Shown: piece after piece, positions 15,009 through 22,900 of the stretch
Position numbering within the stretch: position 1 is the first letter of the stretch
Layout of the letters: the number at the start of each line of letters is the position of its first letter
Assembly (NCBI GenBank): GCA_031553195.1
Contig: JAVBLV010000098.1
Coordinates: forward strand, 1-23,983
Source: JAVBLV01 sp031553195
Lineage (GTDB): Bacteria; Bacteroidota; Bacteroidia; Bacteroidales; P3
Direction of reading: 5' to 3'
Length of the DNA: 23,983 bases
The notes under the pieces: model-generated
The model's database searches: none
What the model saw: the letters and a program-made list of their open reading frames with translations, nothing else
What the model was told of the DNA's origin: nothing
Program-made: the position numbers and the translations under genes

Positions 15009-15389
15009 TTAATTTAGCATCGAAATATCTTCCCCTTCCATTTTCACATCCACACATGAGAAGTCACTTAAATTATCAAGGTATCGACATAACTTTTCAA
15101 CCAAACTATATAAATGTTTATCACATGCGTCAAATTCGACAACTAACCGAATTCTAGATTTTTTTATCTCCGATTTCGAACCTCTTGAGATATATTGAAA
15201 AAAATCATAATCCAACGCGTTGCATATTACTTTTAATTGATCCGGTTTAATATCTTTTCTCTTGAAAATATGATAAACATTCTGCCGGGAAGTGTTTATC
15301 ATATCTGCAAATCTTGAAACTGAAATATTTTTATCAAGGCATCTGGTCTTGACCAAATCCCCCATGTGTGTTTCTATATTACTGTCCAT
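15009..15389 (-). CDS. XRE-type helix-turn-helix regulator at head of T6SS cluster
   Basis: The N-terminal 65 residues form a five-helix XRE/Cro-like DNA-binding domain: LVKTRCLDKNISVSRFADMI, then the recognition helix region NTSRQNVYHIFKRKDI and QLKVICNALDYDFFQYI. The C-terminal part (RIRLVVEFDACDKHLYSLVEKLCRYLDNL) is a short alpha/beta extension without an identified ligand site. I use the ATG at 15389 rather than an in-frame TTG at 15398; an ATG at 15365 is also possible. It lies 9 bp before clpV in the same direction and is therefore probably the first gene of the core operon and its local regulator. A minus-strand TAnnTTTG-like box (TAAATTTG, 15396-15403) overlaps this start, which may favour the 15365 start. 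Confidence 0.85.
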   Translation of the reverse strand: MDSNIETHMGDLVKTRCLDKNISVSRFADMINTSRQNVYHIFKRKDIKPDQLKVICNALDYDFFQYISRGSKSEIKKSRIRLVVEFDACDKHLYSLVEKLCRYLDNLSDFSCVDVKMEGEDISMLN

Positions 15390-15732
15390 AGTTGTCAAAT
15401 TTATTGCTGTTGTTTGAAATTATGATGACTGAAAATAAAAACGCTTCAACAACTTTATGGTTAATTTAAACAATCCATTGCCAAAATTCTTAAGACTTCA
15501 ACTTCACAAAAATATATATAATACTCGGCATTACAATCTTACAATACGTCAATTTATGTCTATTTTTTCAGACAATATTTTACAGATTATAAAAATATAA
15601 ATGTAGTTTTGAATTATATATTACAATAAAAATATCGGATTTAAATATTTTGAACATAAACATATTTATATCAATAACAAAAAATCCGTATTATACTGTA
15701 TTTCAAACTCAAAATAGCCATCTAAAGGCATG

Positions 15733-15746
15733 CGGTATTTTTACCG
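15733..15746. promoter_or_regulatory. 14-bp palindrome, possible operator
   Basis: CGGTA-TTTT-TACCG is a perfect inverted repeat with 5-bp arms in the divergent region, about 60 bp upstream of the protease -7 box. It is the only G+C-containing block in an otherwise AT-rich stretch, which makes it a candidate protein-binding site, perhaps for the adjacent XRE regulator. The arms are short and chance cannot be excluded. Confidence 0.35.
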
Positions 15747-15800
15747 ATAACTCGAATGCAAATTTTAGTATTTATATTTTATTTCTGTCGAAAAACATTG

Positions 15801-15808
15801 TACATTTG
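15801..15808 (+). promoter_or_regulatory. Bacteroidota -7 promoter box of protease gene
   Basis: TACATTTG fits the Bacteroidota -7 consensus TAnnTTTG. It would give a leader of about 70 bases before the ATG at 15887. A clear TTTG -33 element at 19-21 bp upstream is missing, so the promoter may be weak or activator-dependent. Confidence 0.5.
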
Positions 15809-15886
15809 CAGTGATTGTAATAACAGCACAGTGAATTTCTTCACAAAAGTCTAAAAATAAATCTATTAATATTCAAAATCTATTTT

Positions 15887-18800
15887 ATGAGAAAATTATT
15901 TCTTTTCCTTATTCTATTTGGAATTGTTTACTCCTCCTTTTCCCAGCAATCAGATAAAAGTAAAGGTCTATTTGACGACCAATTTAGTGGAATTGCCAAA
16001 ATAAAATCAAATGGTAAAGTCTTGGAAATAAAAAAAGAATTCCAGGTTCCCGCACAAGATTTTTTTAATCAGTACCGGAAGTATTTTTCTTTCATGGAAG
16101 AAGATCAAATGATTTTTAAACAGGTTGAAGGGCAAAAGGGAGTTAAACATTACAGATATAATCAATACTATAACGAGCTTCTTGTAAAAGGAGCGACTCT
16201 GATCCTTCACGAAAAAGACGGGCTCGTCTACAAAGTAAATGGAAATTATATTAGTGGCATTTCTTTAAATTGCCAGCCTGCAATTACCCAAGAGCAGGCT
16301 ATCCAAACGGCTATTCAAAAATCCGAAAGTTCCGTATTTGCTTGGCAAGTCCCCGCATTGGAAAATGATTTAAAAGAAATAAAGAAGGATATGGAAGCAA
16401 CTTACTATCCTTCTCCCCAATTAATTATATATGATAAGAATCATTCTTTCGATCCTGCAAAATACCGTTTAACTTATGAAATAGAAATTGTTTCCGCGCA
16501 ACCTCTGAGTAGGGAAGTTTTTTATATCAATGCCCAAACAGGAGAGATTATTCACTCTGTAAAAAAAAATCATAATGTAAATGTAGAAGCTCAAGCTACA
16601 ACCCAATATGATGGAGTTAAAACGATTACAGTAGATTCTGTAAGTTCTAATTATTATGTGCTTCGTTCAAGTAGCCGGGGAGCGGGAAACGGGATATTAA
16701 CAAGAACCCTGAATAACTGGGGCAGCTATTATGAGGTTCCTATAGAATCATCGGAACTTATTACGTCAACTACTAAAAATTTCAGTTCTGATAAAGCCGC
16801 CAATAGCGCCCATTATGGAGCAGAAAAAACCTATGATTACTACTACACAAAATTTAACAGGAATAGTTTCGACGATCAGGGGACTCAACTCTTAAGTTAT
16901 GTTCATTGGGGCGATGGCATTTCCAATGCCATGTGGTATGGCAGCGCGATGGTTTACGGAGACGGTCCCAATAATTCAAAACCCTATACTTTAATTGAAG
17001 TATGCGGTCATGAAATTTCGCATGGAGTAACCCAACATACTGCAGGATTGGATTATGAATATGAATCGGGAGCTCTGAACGAAGCCTTTAGCGATATGTT
17101 CGGCGCAATGATTTATTACTATGCAACCAATACGCTTAAATGGACAATAGGAGATGAAATAAGGGTCATCAGAAATATGGCAAATCCTAAACAATTCGAG
17201 AATCCGAATACATATCAAGGTCAATATTGGCACACTTCTTCGCTAGACAATGGCGGCGTGCACACCAATAGCGGCGTAGCCAATTACTGGTTTTATCTAC
17301 TTACCGCAGGCGGACAAGGCGTGAATGATCTTGGTAATGCATATAATATTCCCGGCATAGGCGCTCAAAAAAGTGAAACAATTGCCTATGAAGCGCTAGC
17401 CGGTTATTTGACCTTTACCTCTCAATACGAGGATGCATACATTGCTTCTCTCGAAGCGGCCGAGGATTTGTATGGCAGCTGTTCGCCCGAATATCTCGCC
17501 GTTGCCAATGCGTGGTATGCAGTAGGAATTGGGGAGCGCCTTAGCGACGAGGTTTTTCTGAATAAAATAGAATCTCCCATAACTTCTTGCGTTATGTCTG
17601 ACCGGGAACAGGTTAAATTAAAACTTTCTTATAACAGTTGCGGAGGCCCATTGCCTTCAGGAAGCCGCATACATATAAAAATTAAGCTAGATCAAACTAC
17701 TACCATTTTCGATACTATTACATTAACGAATGGTATTCTTTCCGGAGGATATGCCAGTATTACGTTAAATAAAACCGTCAATCTTTCTGCCATAGGCAAT
17801 CACCGTTTAGATATCTGGATTAAACGCGAAAGTTCGGCATCATATTCAGACAGCATAATAAACTATCAACTTACCAATCGCGCTTATCAAAATTCAGATT
17901 TAGGAATTGCTGAAGTAATTTCGCCGGAGACTTCTTGTCAACTGAGTGAAAATACCCCTATTACTGTTAAGGTATTTTTTAATGGTTGTGATCTTAAACC
18001 GGCCGGAGATACCATTCGGATTGTTCATACTATAAATGACGCCGGTCCGGTAGCGGAAAAAATAATTTTGCAGAGTAACTTTACAAAGCAAGACACATTA
18101 GAATATACTTTTACGCATGGCGGAAATTTTACTCAGACATCTAAAAACGTAATAAAAGTTTTTACTGATAATGGCGACGATGAAAATACTTCTAATAATC
18201 AAGCTGAAAAAACAGTTTATCGCCCGATATCTTTAAACGATATAGAGAAAGTCGGATTTGAGGAAACTCCCGCCTCAAATTATTATTATACAGAAGTTGG
18301 ACCTTATGCAGCAACCTCTACGACAAGTTATTCCGACAGAAGGGTTTTAAGAATGACCGGCGGCAATATTCTGGAGTATTTTTCGGAATTAGATTTTCCC
18401 GAACTTGGCGATTTATGGGGAAGCAATTCTAAGATGTCTGCCAAAGCCACTTTTTGCGTTGATGCCCGGAATTTGGAATCCCTTACGCTTCGTTTCGATT
18501 TAAGGCAAACCTCAGGAAAAGATTTTTATCAAAATTACATCCAAGTCTATCCTGATGATATTTTACTATATTCCAGCATGTTGCGTATATTGGTAAATGG
18601 GCGGCATGTTGGAAATACCACTTATAAACCCAATACTGCCACAAGCGACTCTTTTGTAAGTTGGAATGTCGATTTATCGGCCTACGTAGGAGATTTATTG
18701 GATATAACTTTTGAATCCAGATGTTTGGGGGCGAATTTAACGAGTACAATATTGGATAATGTATATATCGACAATGTTTCTATCAATTATACAAGTGGAA

Positions 18801-19072
18801 TAACCAATGTACAATCCGAAAAAATAAAAGGGTCTATTTATCCTAATCCGGGTACAGGGAATTACATTATAAAACTTGAATCGGCAGGAAAGGGGAATAT
18901 TGAAATTGATATTTTTGATTTAATGGGTAAAAAAGTTTTTTCTCAAAGCAATACTCTCACACAAGGACTTCAACAAATCCCTATCAATTTAAATCAGTTG
19001 AATTCAGGAGTTTATACAGTAGTCATCTCCTCAAAAGAAGGAAAATCGACATATAAAATTATTAAACAGTAG
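15887..19072 (+). CDS. Secreted M4 (thermolysin-like) metalloprotease with T9SS sorting domain
   Basis: This 1061-aa preproprotein starts with a signal peptide (MRKLFLFLILFGIVYSSFSQ). A fungalysin/thermolysin-type propeptide with its PepSY-like part occupies about 25-230. The M4 catalytic domain spans about 240-550, with zinc ligands in HEISH (His375, Glu376 catalytic, His379) and Glu399 in NEAFSD, and the catalytic His459 in GGVHTNSG. Two CARDB/Ig-like domains (about 560-665 and 672-770) and a jelly-roll-like region (about 775-975) follow. The last 79 residues form a type A T9SS sorting domain: IYPNPGTGNYIIKLE, the IDIFDLMGKKVF strand and LNSGVYTVVISS...KIIK. It should be exported by Sec, moved across the outer membrane by T9SS, and released or surface-attached as a nutrient or virulence protease. 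All key residues are present. Confidence 0.95.
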   Translation: MRKLFLFLILFGIVYSSFSQQSDKSKGLFDDQFSGIAKIKSNGKVLEIKKEFQVPAQDFFNQYRKYFSFMEEDQMIFKQVEGQKGVKHYRYNQYYNELLVKGATLILHEKDGLVYKVNGNYISGISLNCQPAITQEQAIQTAIQKSESSVFAWQVPALENDLKEIKKDMEATYYPSPQLIIYDKNHSFDPAKYRLTYEIEIVSAQPLSREVFYINAQTGEIIHSVKKNHNVNVEAQATTQYDGVKTITVDSVSSNYYVLRSSSRGAGNGILTRTLNNWGSYYEVPIESSELITSTTKNFSSDKAANSAHYGAEKTYDYYYTKFNRNSFDDQGTQLLSYVHWGDGISNAMWYGSAMVYGDGPNNSKPYTLIEVCGHEISHGVTQHTAGLDYEYESGALNEAFSDMFGAMIYYYATNTLKWTIGDEIRVIRNMANPKQFENPNTYQGQYWHTSSLDNGGVHTNSGVANYWFYLLTAGGQGVNDLGNAYNIPGIGAQKSETIAYEALAGYLTFTSQYEDAYIASLEAAEDLYGSCSPEYLAVANAWYAVGIGERLSDEVFLNKIESPITSCVMSDREQVKLKLSYNSCGGPLPSGSRIHIKIKLDQTTTIFDTITLTNGILSGGYASITLNKTVNLSAIGNHRLDIWIKRESSASYSDSIINYQLTNRAYQNSDLGIAEVISPETSCQLSENTPITVKVFFNGCDLKPAGDTIRIVHTINDAGPVAEKIILQSNFTKQDTLEYTFTHGGNFTQTSKNVIKVFTDNGDDENTSNNQAEKTVYRPISLNDIEKVGFEETPASNYYYTEVGPYAATSTTSYSDRRVLRMTGGNILEYFSELDFPELGDLWGSNSKMSAKATFCVDARNLESLTLRFDLRQTSGKDFYQNYIQVYPDDILLYSSMLRILVNGRHVGNTTYKPNTATSDSFVSWNVDLSAYVGDLLDITFESRCLGANLTSTILDNVYIDNVSINYTSGITNVQSEKIKGSIYPNPGTGNYIIKLESAGKGNIEIDIFDLMGKKVFSQSNTLTQGLQQIPINLNQLNSGVYTVVISSKEGKSTYKIIKQ

Positions 19073-19095
19073 AAAAAGCGTCAAAATTAAATAAT

Positions 19096-19136
19096 AAAAA
19101 GCCGAAATGCGAAACAATCTCATTCCGGCTTTTTTA
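19096..19136 (+). terminator. Rho-independent terminator after protease gene
   Basis: AAAAAGCCGAAATG (19096-19109) pairs with CATTCCGGCTTTTT (19121-19134) with a single internal mismatch around an 11-base loop, followed by more T. It lies 23 bp after the protease stop codon and can act in both directions because of the flanking A and T runs. Confidence 0.85.
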
Positions 19137-19225
19137 TTGTGTTTTAAGTGCCAATACTTCGTTATTAAGTCGCTCCTTAATTGGCGTATAAATATTTATA
19201 TTTCAGTAAGATGTTTTATATTTTA

Positions 19226-19257
19226 TTTGTATATTAATGCAAAATTTCGTAACTTTG
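19226..19257 (+). promoter_or_regulatory. Promoter of decayed IS transposase
   Basis: TTTG (19226-19229), a 20-bp gap and TAACTTTG (19250-19257) match the Bacteroidota -33/-7 consensus. It lies about 20 bp before the first ATG of the transposase relic and is probably the original IS promoter. An inverted repeat (19239-19247 with 19265-19273, GCAAAATTT / AAATTTTGC) overlaps it. Confidence 0.55.
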
Positions 19258-19277
19258 GAGTATAAAATTTTGCAAAA

Positions 19278-19600
19278 ATGTTATGATAATTATCAGCCCA
19301 AAATCAACAGGAGTTATTTCAACCGCATCTTTCTGAATTCATAAACATGGGACATGAATTAGTTTTGCTGGCTAACAAGATCAACTGGAAAGGTTTAGAG
19401 TCAGAATTATCGGTTTATTATTCCCATGTAGGATAATCTTCGGTACCGATTCGCACCATAGCCGGATGTTTAATACTAAAGCAGTTGTACAATTATGGGA
19501 ATGAGACTATAGCCCAAGCAGGGTTATGAATCCTTACATGCAGTATTTTTGTTGAGAATCCCATTTTCAGCATAAATTTCCCTTTAATCCGAGCGACTAA
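19278..19600 (+). pseudogene. IS5-like transposase remnant (N-terminal part only)
   Basis: Translated fragments match the N terminus of IS5-type (DUF772) transposases common in Bacteroidota. QQELFQPHLSEFINMGHELVLLANKINW (from about 19297) is followed by YSHVG-stop-SSVPIRTIAGCLILKQLYNYGNETIAQAG. After a frame change comes VMNPYMQYFC-stop-ESHFQHKFPFNPSD. The family normally reads GRPSVPIR where the first stop occurs. At least two in-frame stops and one frameshift make it non-functional, and everything after the PSD motif is missing. It is a relic that fills most of the gap between the protease terminator and the kinase promoter. The exact IS family assignment (IS5 versus a related group) is not certain. 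Confidence 0.8.
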
Positions 19601-19628
19601 ATAAGAAAATATTTGCCTATGTAAATAT

Positions 19629-19659
19629 TTTGAACTCTATATTATTCTTTGTAAGTTTG
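19629..19659 (+). promoter_or_regulatory. Promoter of two-component operon
   Basis: TTTG (19629-19632), a 19-bp gap and TAAGTTTG (19652-19659) agree with the Bacteroidota consensus. Transcription would begin about 20 bases before the kinase ATG at 19686. It lies just after the transposase relic. Confidence 0.7.
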
Positions 19660-19685
19660 CACCTATTCCCGAAACAGATGGATAG

Positions 19686-21668
19686 ATGAAGCAAAAGATT
19701 ACCTTTTTTATAGTTTTATTTATAGTTACTTCCGTACATTTACTTTCGAAAGAGCCGGAAAAACTTATTTTTTTAAAAGAACAGGCAAGTAAGCAAAAAA
19801 CGGCGGAGGCTTATTTGTATGTTACTGAGTATTATATCAAAAACAAAATACATGATGAGAGTCTTTACCGTTATTTAGATTCTGCCTACCAGGCGGCTGT
19901 TGATGAAAAGTCAGATTTATATCTGGGACAGTATTACTATCAAAAAAGCCGGCTTTATGAAAATTCCGATTCTGCTGCTATTTATCGCGATTGTTTGAAA
20001 AAAAATCTGTATCACTACGAAAAAATAGGAATAACAGCTTATCATCCTTACAATTACATGTCTATCGGAATCAGTTTTATGTTGGCAAGTCAATTGGATT
20101 CTGCTGTTTTTTATTTGAAAAAGGGATTGGGGAAATATCAGGATAATCCTCAACTTCCTACCACAGAAGTACATAAACTTATCTATACTTTTTTGACACA
20201 TACATACAAAGCAGGTGGATTAAATGATTCGGCTTTGGTTTATGCACATAAAACAATCAATTTGTCTGCACAGCTAAAAGATTCGGCAACTTTGTCGAAC
20301 TACTTATACACCTTGGCGGTAATTTATCAGGATATGGGAAAAATTCCCGAATGCCTGAAATATTTCCAATCTTCGGCAGAGATGGCAATTAAATTGGGTA
20401 ATTCCAAGTTAGCGGCAAGCAATTATAACGATATAGCAAGTGTATTAAATGCACAAAAGAAATCGGAAAAAGCGCTGGCTTTCGCGCAATTAGCCATAAA
20501 ATATGCAAAAGAAGCCCATGAAAAGGATTTGGAAGGAAATGCTTGGAGCGCCATGGGCTTGGCATATAAGAATCAAAAGAAGTATGACGAAGCTGCGGAA
20601 CACTATAAAAAAGCCATGTCTTGTTACGCCGAAACAAAAAACGAGATGTATCACCAACTTATGCAGAGCGCTTTAATGGAGCTTTATGCTGAAACAAAAC
20701 AACAGGATTCGGCATGGGCTTATATGGAACAGCTTGAAGCAAAAAATGATGAATTAACATGGAACGATAGTTTATTTCCGTTCCCGCTTCCCCTTTATGA
20801 ATTGCAATTGAAACAAAAAGCATTGGCTGTAACTGCCGATGAACGGAAAGTGAAATTAGATGTCGTAAAACAACAATATCTGGAACAGAAAGCGGCAAGT
20901 TTACGGCAACGTATTTGGTTTATTTGTGGAATCTCGGGCTTAATTATTCTTTTGTTATTGTTATGGATTAACCGGCAACGACAAAAATTGAAAGCCGAAC
21001 GGCTTTCTCGCTATGCTAAAGAAAAAGAAGATGAATTCTTTGCTTTGCAAAAAGACACTGAACTTCGTTTGATACGCAAATATATTGATGGTTTGGAAAG
21101 CGAACGTAAACGGATTGCCAAAGACCTTCACGACGGAATTTGCAATGATTTGCTGGCTTTGGAAATGGAAATGAAATTGCTTTTGAATAAAGAAGAGGAG
21201 GCAAAACGTTTAATACAATTACTTTCCGAAACGCGAGAAAGCGCCAGAAGTATTTCTCACCGGTTAATGCCGCCGGTTTTTCAGGATGCCAATCTCAATG
21301 AGATGATTTCGGATTATGTTCTTCATTTGGATTTGCCTCGAAAAACGATAGCCGATTATCAATCGACAGAAAATATAGATTGGAACAAAATTCCACAAGA
21401 AACGGCTTATGAAATTTATCGCATTGTGCAAGAAGCATTAAGCAATTGCATAAAACACGCTTCGGCTACACATGTACAAGTTTTACTAATGCTGAAAGAT
21501 AATGTACTGCAAATGGTAATACAGGATAATGGTATTGGTTTTGAGAAAACAAGAAAAACGAAAGGAATAGGATTGCGCACTATTGCCGAACGCGTGAAAA
21601 GCATTGGTGGAAATTTAGAAATAGATTCCAATAAAGGAACTTACATAAAAATAACAGTTCATCTATAA
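19686..21668 (+). CDS. TPR-containing sensor histidine kinase (HisKA_3 type)
   Basis: This 660-aa kinase has a signal peptide (1-21). A large periplasmic region of TPR-like helical repeats spans about 35-350, and a coiled segment runs to about 405. One membrane helix is at about 410-428 (WFICGISGLIILLLLLWI), and a coiled coil spans 430-470. The HisKA_3 dimerisation domain has the phosphoacceptor His482 in ERKRIAKDLHDGICNDL. The HATPase domain has the N-box EALSNCIKHA (583-592), DNGIGF (614-619) and GIGLRTIAERV (627-637). It should autophosphorylate and pass the phosphate to the LuxR-type regulator whose ATG overlaps its stop codon (TAATG). TPR kinases of this layout are common in Bacteroidota; the signal is unknown. 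Confidence 0.93.
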   Translation: MKQKITFFIVLFIVTSVHLLSKEPEKLIFLKEQASKQKTAEAYLYVTEYYIKNKIHDESLYRYLDSAYQAAVDEKSDLYLGQYYYQKSRLYENSDSAAIYRDCLKKNLYHYEKIGITAYHPYNYMSIGISFMLASQLDSAVFYLKKGLGKYQDNPQLPTTEVHKLIYTFLTHTYKAGGLNDSALVYAHKTINLSAQLKDSATLSNYLYTLAVIYQDMGKIPECLKYFQSSAEMAIKLGNSKLAASNYNDIASVLNAQKKSEKALAFAQLAIKYAKEAHEKDLEGNAWSAMGLAYKNQKKYDEAAEHYKKAMSCYAETKNEMYHQLMQSALMELYAETKQQDSAWAYMEQLEAKNDELTWNDSLFPFPLPLYELQLKQKALAVTADERKVKLDVVKQQYLEQKAASLRQRIWFICGISGLIILLLLLWINRQRQKLKAERLSRYAKEKEDEFFALQKDTELRLIRKYIDGLESERKRIAKDLHDGICNDLLALEMEMKLLLNKEEEAKRLIQLLSETRESARSISHRLMPPVFQDANLNEMISDYVLHLDLPRKTIADYQSTENIDWNKIPQETAYEIYRIVQEALSNCIKHASATHVQVLLMLKDNVLQMVIQDNGIGFEKTRKTKGIGLRTIAERVKSIGGNLEIDSNKGTYIKITVHL

Positions 21669-22324
21669 TGGAAAATACAAAAATTGAAATATTATTGGTT
21701 GATGATCACAGTCTTATCTTACAAGGCATACGCCGGATTGTGGAACAAATGCCAAATATCGGGCCTGTTGATACGGCAACTTCGGGCCTGGAAGCAAGCA
21801 GATTGATTGCAAATAAATTGCATGATATTTATATTATTGACATAGACTTGCCTGATATTAGCGGTTTCGACCTGATTAAGCAAATACGGGAAAAAGATGA
21901 GCACGCTAGGATTATCATCAATACGATGCATGAAGAAGTATGGATTCTAAACAAACTGATTAAATGTGAAGTAAATTCCGTTATCTTAAAATCTTCTGAT
22001 GAAAGAGTCGTAGAGCAGGCTATAACTCATGTTTTAAATGATAAATCATATTGTTGTCCCCGTTTTGACCATATCCGCCGTAAGCTTCGTTATGGTATAG
22101 GCGCCGAATTAGATGAAAGCGATGTGCCAACCAAACGTGAGTTGGAAGTTCTACAGGCCATTGCAGATGGAAATAATACATTGCAAATTGCATCTATGCT
22201 TCATATTTCCGAAAATACGGTAGAAACCTTCCGCAAACGTTTAATGTTGAAATTTGATGCCAAAAATGCCATCGACATGGTGGTGAAAGCGGTTGCCAAA
22301 GGATGGATAAGTATAAAATATTAA
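21668..22324 (+). CDS. LuxR/NarL-family response regulator
   Basis: This 218-aa protein has a complete receiver domain: acidic pair Asp12-Asp13 in LLVDDHS, phosphoacceptor Asp58 in IIDIDLPDISG, Thr86 and Lys108 in VILKSSDE. The C-terminal LuxR-type helix-turn-helix spans about 152-215 (TKRELEVLQAIADGNNTLQIASMLHISENTVETFRKRLM). The ATG shares a base with the kinase stop codon, so translation is coupled and the two form a cognate pair. Two downstream genes carry an identical palindrome at the same distance from their promoters, so this regulator is the natural candidate to bind it. The direction of control (activation is suggested by the position next to -33) is inferred. Confidence 0.94.
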   Translation: MENTKIEILLVDDHSLILQGIRRIVEQMPNIGPVDTATSGLEASRLIANKLHDIYIIDIDLPDISGFDLIKQIREKDEHARIIINTMHEEVWILNKLIKCEVNSVILKSSDERVVEQAITHVLNDKSYCCPRFDHIRRKLRYGIGAELDESDVPTKRELEVLQAIADGNNTLQIASMLHISENTVETFRKRLMLKFDAKNAIDMVVKAVAKGWISIKY

Positions 22325-22367
22325 GTAAAACCGCCGTTATCCCTAATTTTTCTGTTTAGAGCATACA

Positions 22368-22391
22368 GTAACGGATTTCCGTGATTTTTTT
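22368..22391 (+). promoter_or_regulatory. Palindromic operator, copy 1 (ACGGA-TT-TCCGT)
   Basis: The 12-bp palindrome ACGGATTTCCGT (22371-22382) is perfect. It sits inside a 24-bp block that begins GTAACGGA and ends CCGTGATTTTTTT and recurs at 22817-22840 with 21 of 24 bases identical. The palindrome starts 36 bp before the -7 box at 22407, placing it just upstream of the -33 position, as expected for an activator site. Confidence 0.7.
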
Positions 22392-22406
22392 CTTTTTTCC
22401 TTTGTC

Positions 22407-22414
22407 TATTTTTG
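22407..22414 (+). promoter_or_regulatory. -7 promoter box of receiver-like gene
   Basis: TATTTTTG fits TAnnTTTG. It ends one base before the ATG at 22416, so transcription would start after that ATG. This is why the downstream ATG at 22437 is the preferred start. The -33 position holds only a T-rich tract. Confidence 0.6.
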
Positions 22415-22436
22415 CATGAAATTATCATGCAATTCC

Positions 22437-22820
22437 ATGAAAAAAAAAGATAAGAGAAAATACAAGCTGCTTGTTCATTGTCAATTGTATCAGATCAGGA
22501 AAGGATTTGAAGAATATATAAAATCATTGCCGGTATCGTTTGATATTTATTATGCCAATTTAAGTGAAGAAGGGATTCTTTCTAAACTTCGTTTTGTCCC
22601 TCATATCATTGTTGTTTTGCCCAATGAAGGCGATTCCGATTATAGCTTGCCGTTTAAAATAAAATTGTTTGCCCCTTCTATCCCTCTCTTAGTTATACTT
22701 CCAAAAATTCCTGAAAGTTATTTAGCTCATTTAAAGGAAATTGGTGTTGCTGAAGTTATCCAATTGCCGACAGACAATGAAGCCATCGGCCATACAATTG
22801 CAAAAATGTTGGATTTGTAA
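22437..22820 (+). CDS. Stand-alone pseudo-receiver domain protein (phosphoacceptor missing)
   Basis: The 127-aa product has the alternating beta/alpha pattern of a response-regulator receiver: KYKLLVHCQLYQIRKGFEEYIKSL, VPHIIVVLPNEGDSD, IPLLVILPKIPESYLAHLKEIGVAEVIQLPTDNEAIGHTIAKML. The key residues are absent: the acidic pair after strand 1 is His-Cys, the phosphoacceptor strand reads IIVVLP with no Asp, and the usual conserved Lys-Pro is Gln-Leu-Pro. It therefore should not be phosphorylated and may act by protein-protein contact. The start at 22437 is chosen because a promoter box ends at 22414; an upstream in-frame ATG at 22416 would lie at or before the transcription start. It follows the response regulator and carries its own operator. 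Homology is inferred from pattern, not from an exact family match. Confidence 0.65.
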   Translation: MKKKDKRKYKLLVHCQLYQIRKGFEEYIKSLPVSFDIYYANLSEEGILSKLRFVPHIIVVLPNEGDSDYSLPFKIKLFAPSIPLLVILPKIPESYLAHLKEIGVAEVIQLPTDNEAIGHTIAKMLDL

Positions 22821-22840
22821 CGGAAAACCGTGATTTTTTT
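22817..22840 (+). promoter_or_regulatory. Palindromic operator, copy 2 (ACGG-AAAA-CCGT)
   Basis: ACGGAAAACCGT (22820-22831) lies in the same block as copy 1 (GTAACGGA, three variable bases, CCGTGATTTTTTT). The distance from the palindrome to the -7 box (36 bp) is identical. It overlaps the TAA stop of the receiver-like gene, so the site is squeezed between the two genes. Confidence 0.7.
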
Positions 22841-22855
22841 AATTCTTTTTCACCA

Positions 22856-22863
22856 TACCTTTG
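22856..22863 (+). promoter_or_regulatory. -7 promoter box of lipoprotein gene
   Basis: TACCTTTG fits TAnnTTTG and would start transcription about 30 bases before the ATG at 22901. The -33 region holds a T-rich tract directly after the palindrome, as at copy 1. Confidence 0.6.
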
Positions 22864-22900
22864 CTAAAAATTCATTATTGACCTTTCAAAATAATTTACA

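Larger units (their letters stand above)
15399..15886. other. Divergent intergenic region between T6SS operon and protease gene
   Basis: These 488 bp are very AT-rich and hold no convincing gene. They separate the leftward T6SS regulator from the rightward protease, so both promoters should lie here. I see a -7-like box for the protease (15801-15808), a possible -7 box for the regulator overlapping its start (15396-15403), and a 14-bp palindrome at 15733-15746. Nothing else stands out. Confidence 0.7.

Noticed and set aside
19239..19273. Terminal inverted repeat of the IS element
   Set aside because: GCAAAATTT / AAATTTTGC forms a local inverted repeat around the promoter, but the other IS end is lost, so it cannot be confirmed as a terminal repeat.
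22416..22436. Upstream ATG of the receiver-like gene
   Set aside because: It lies one base after the -7 box and so at or before the expected transcription start; the ATG at 22437 fits better.
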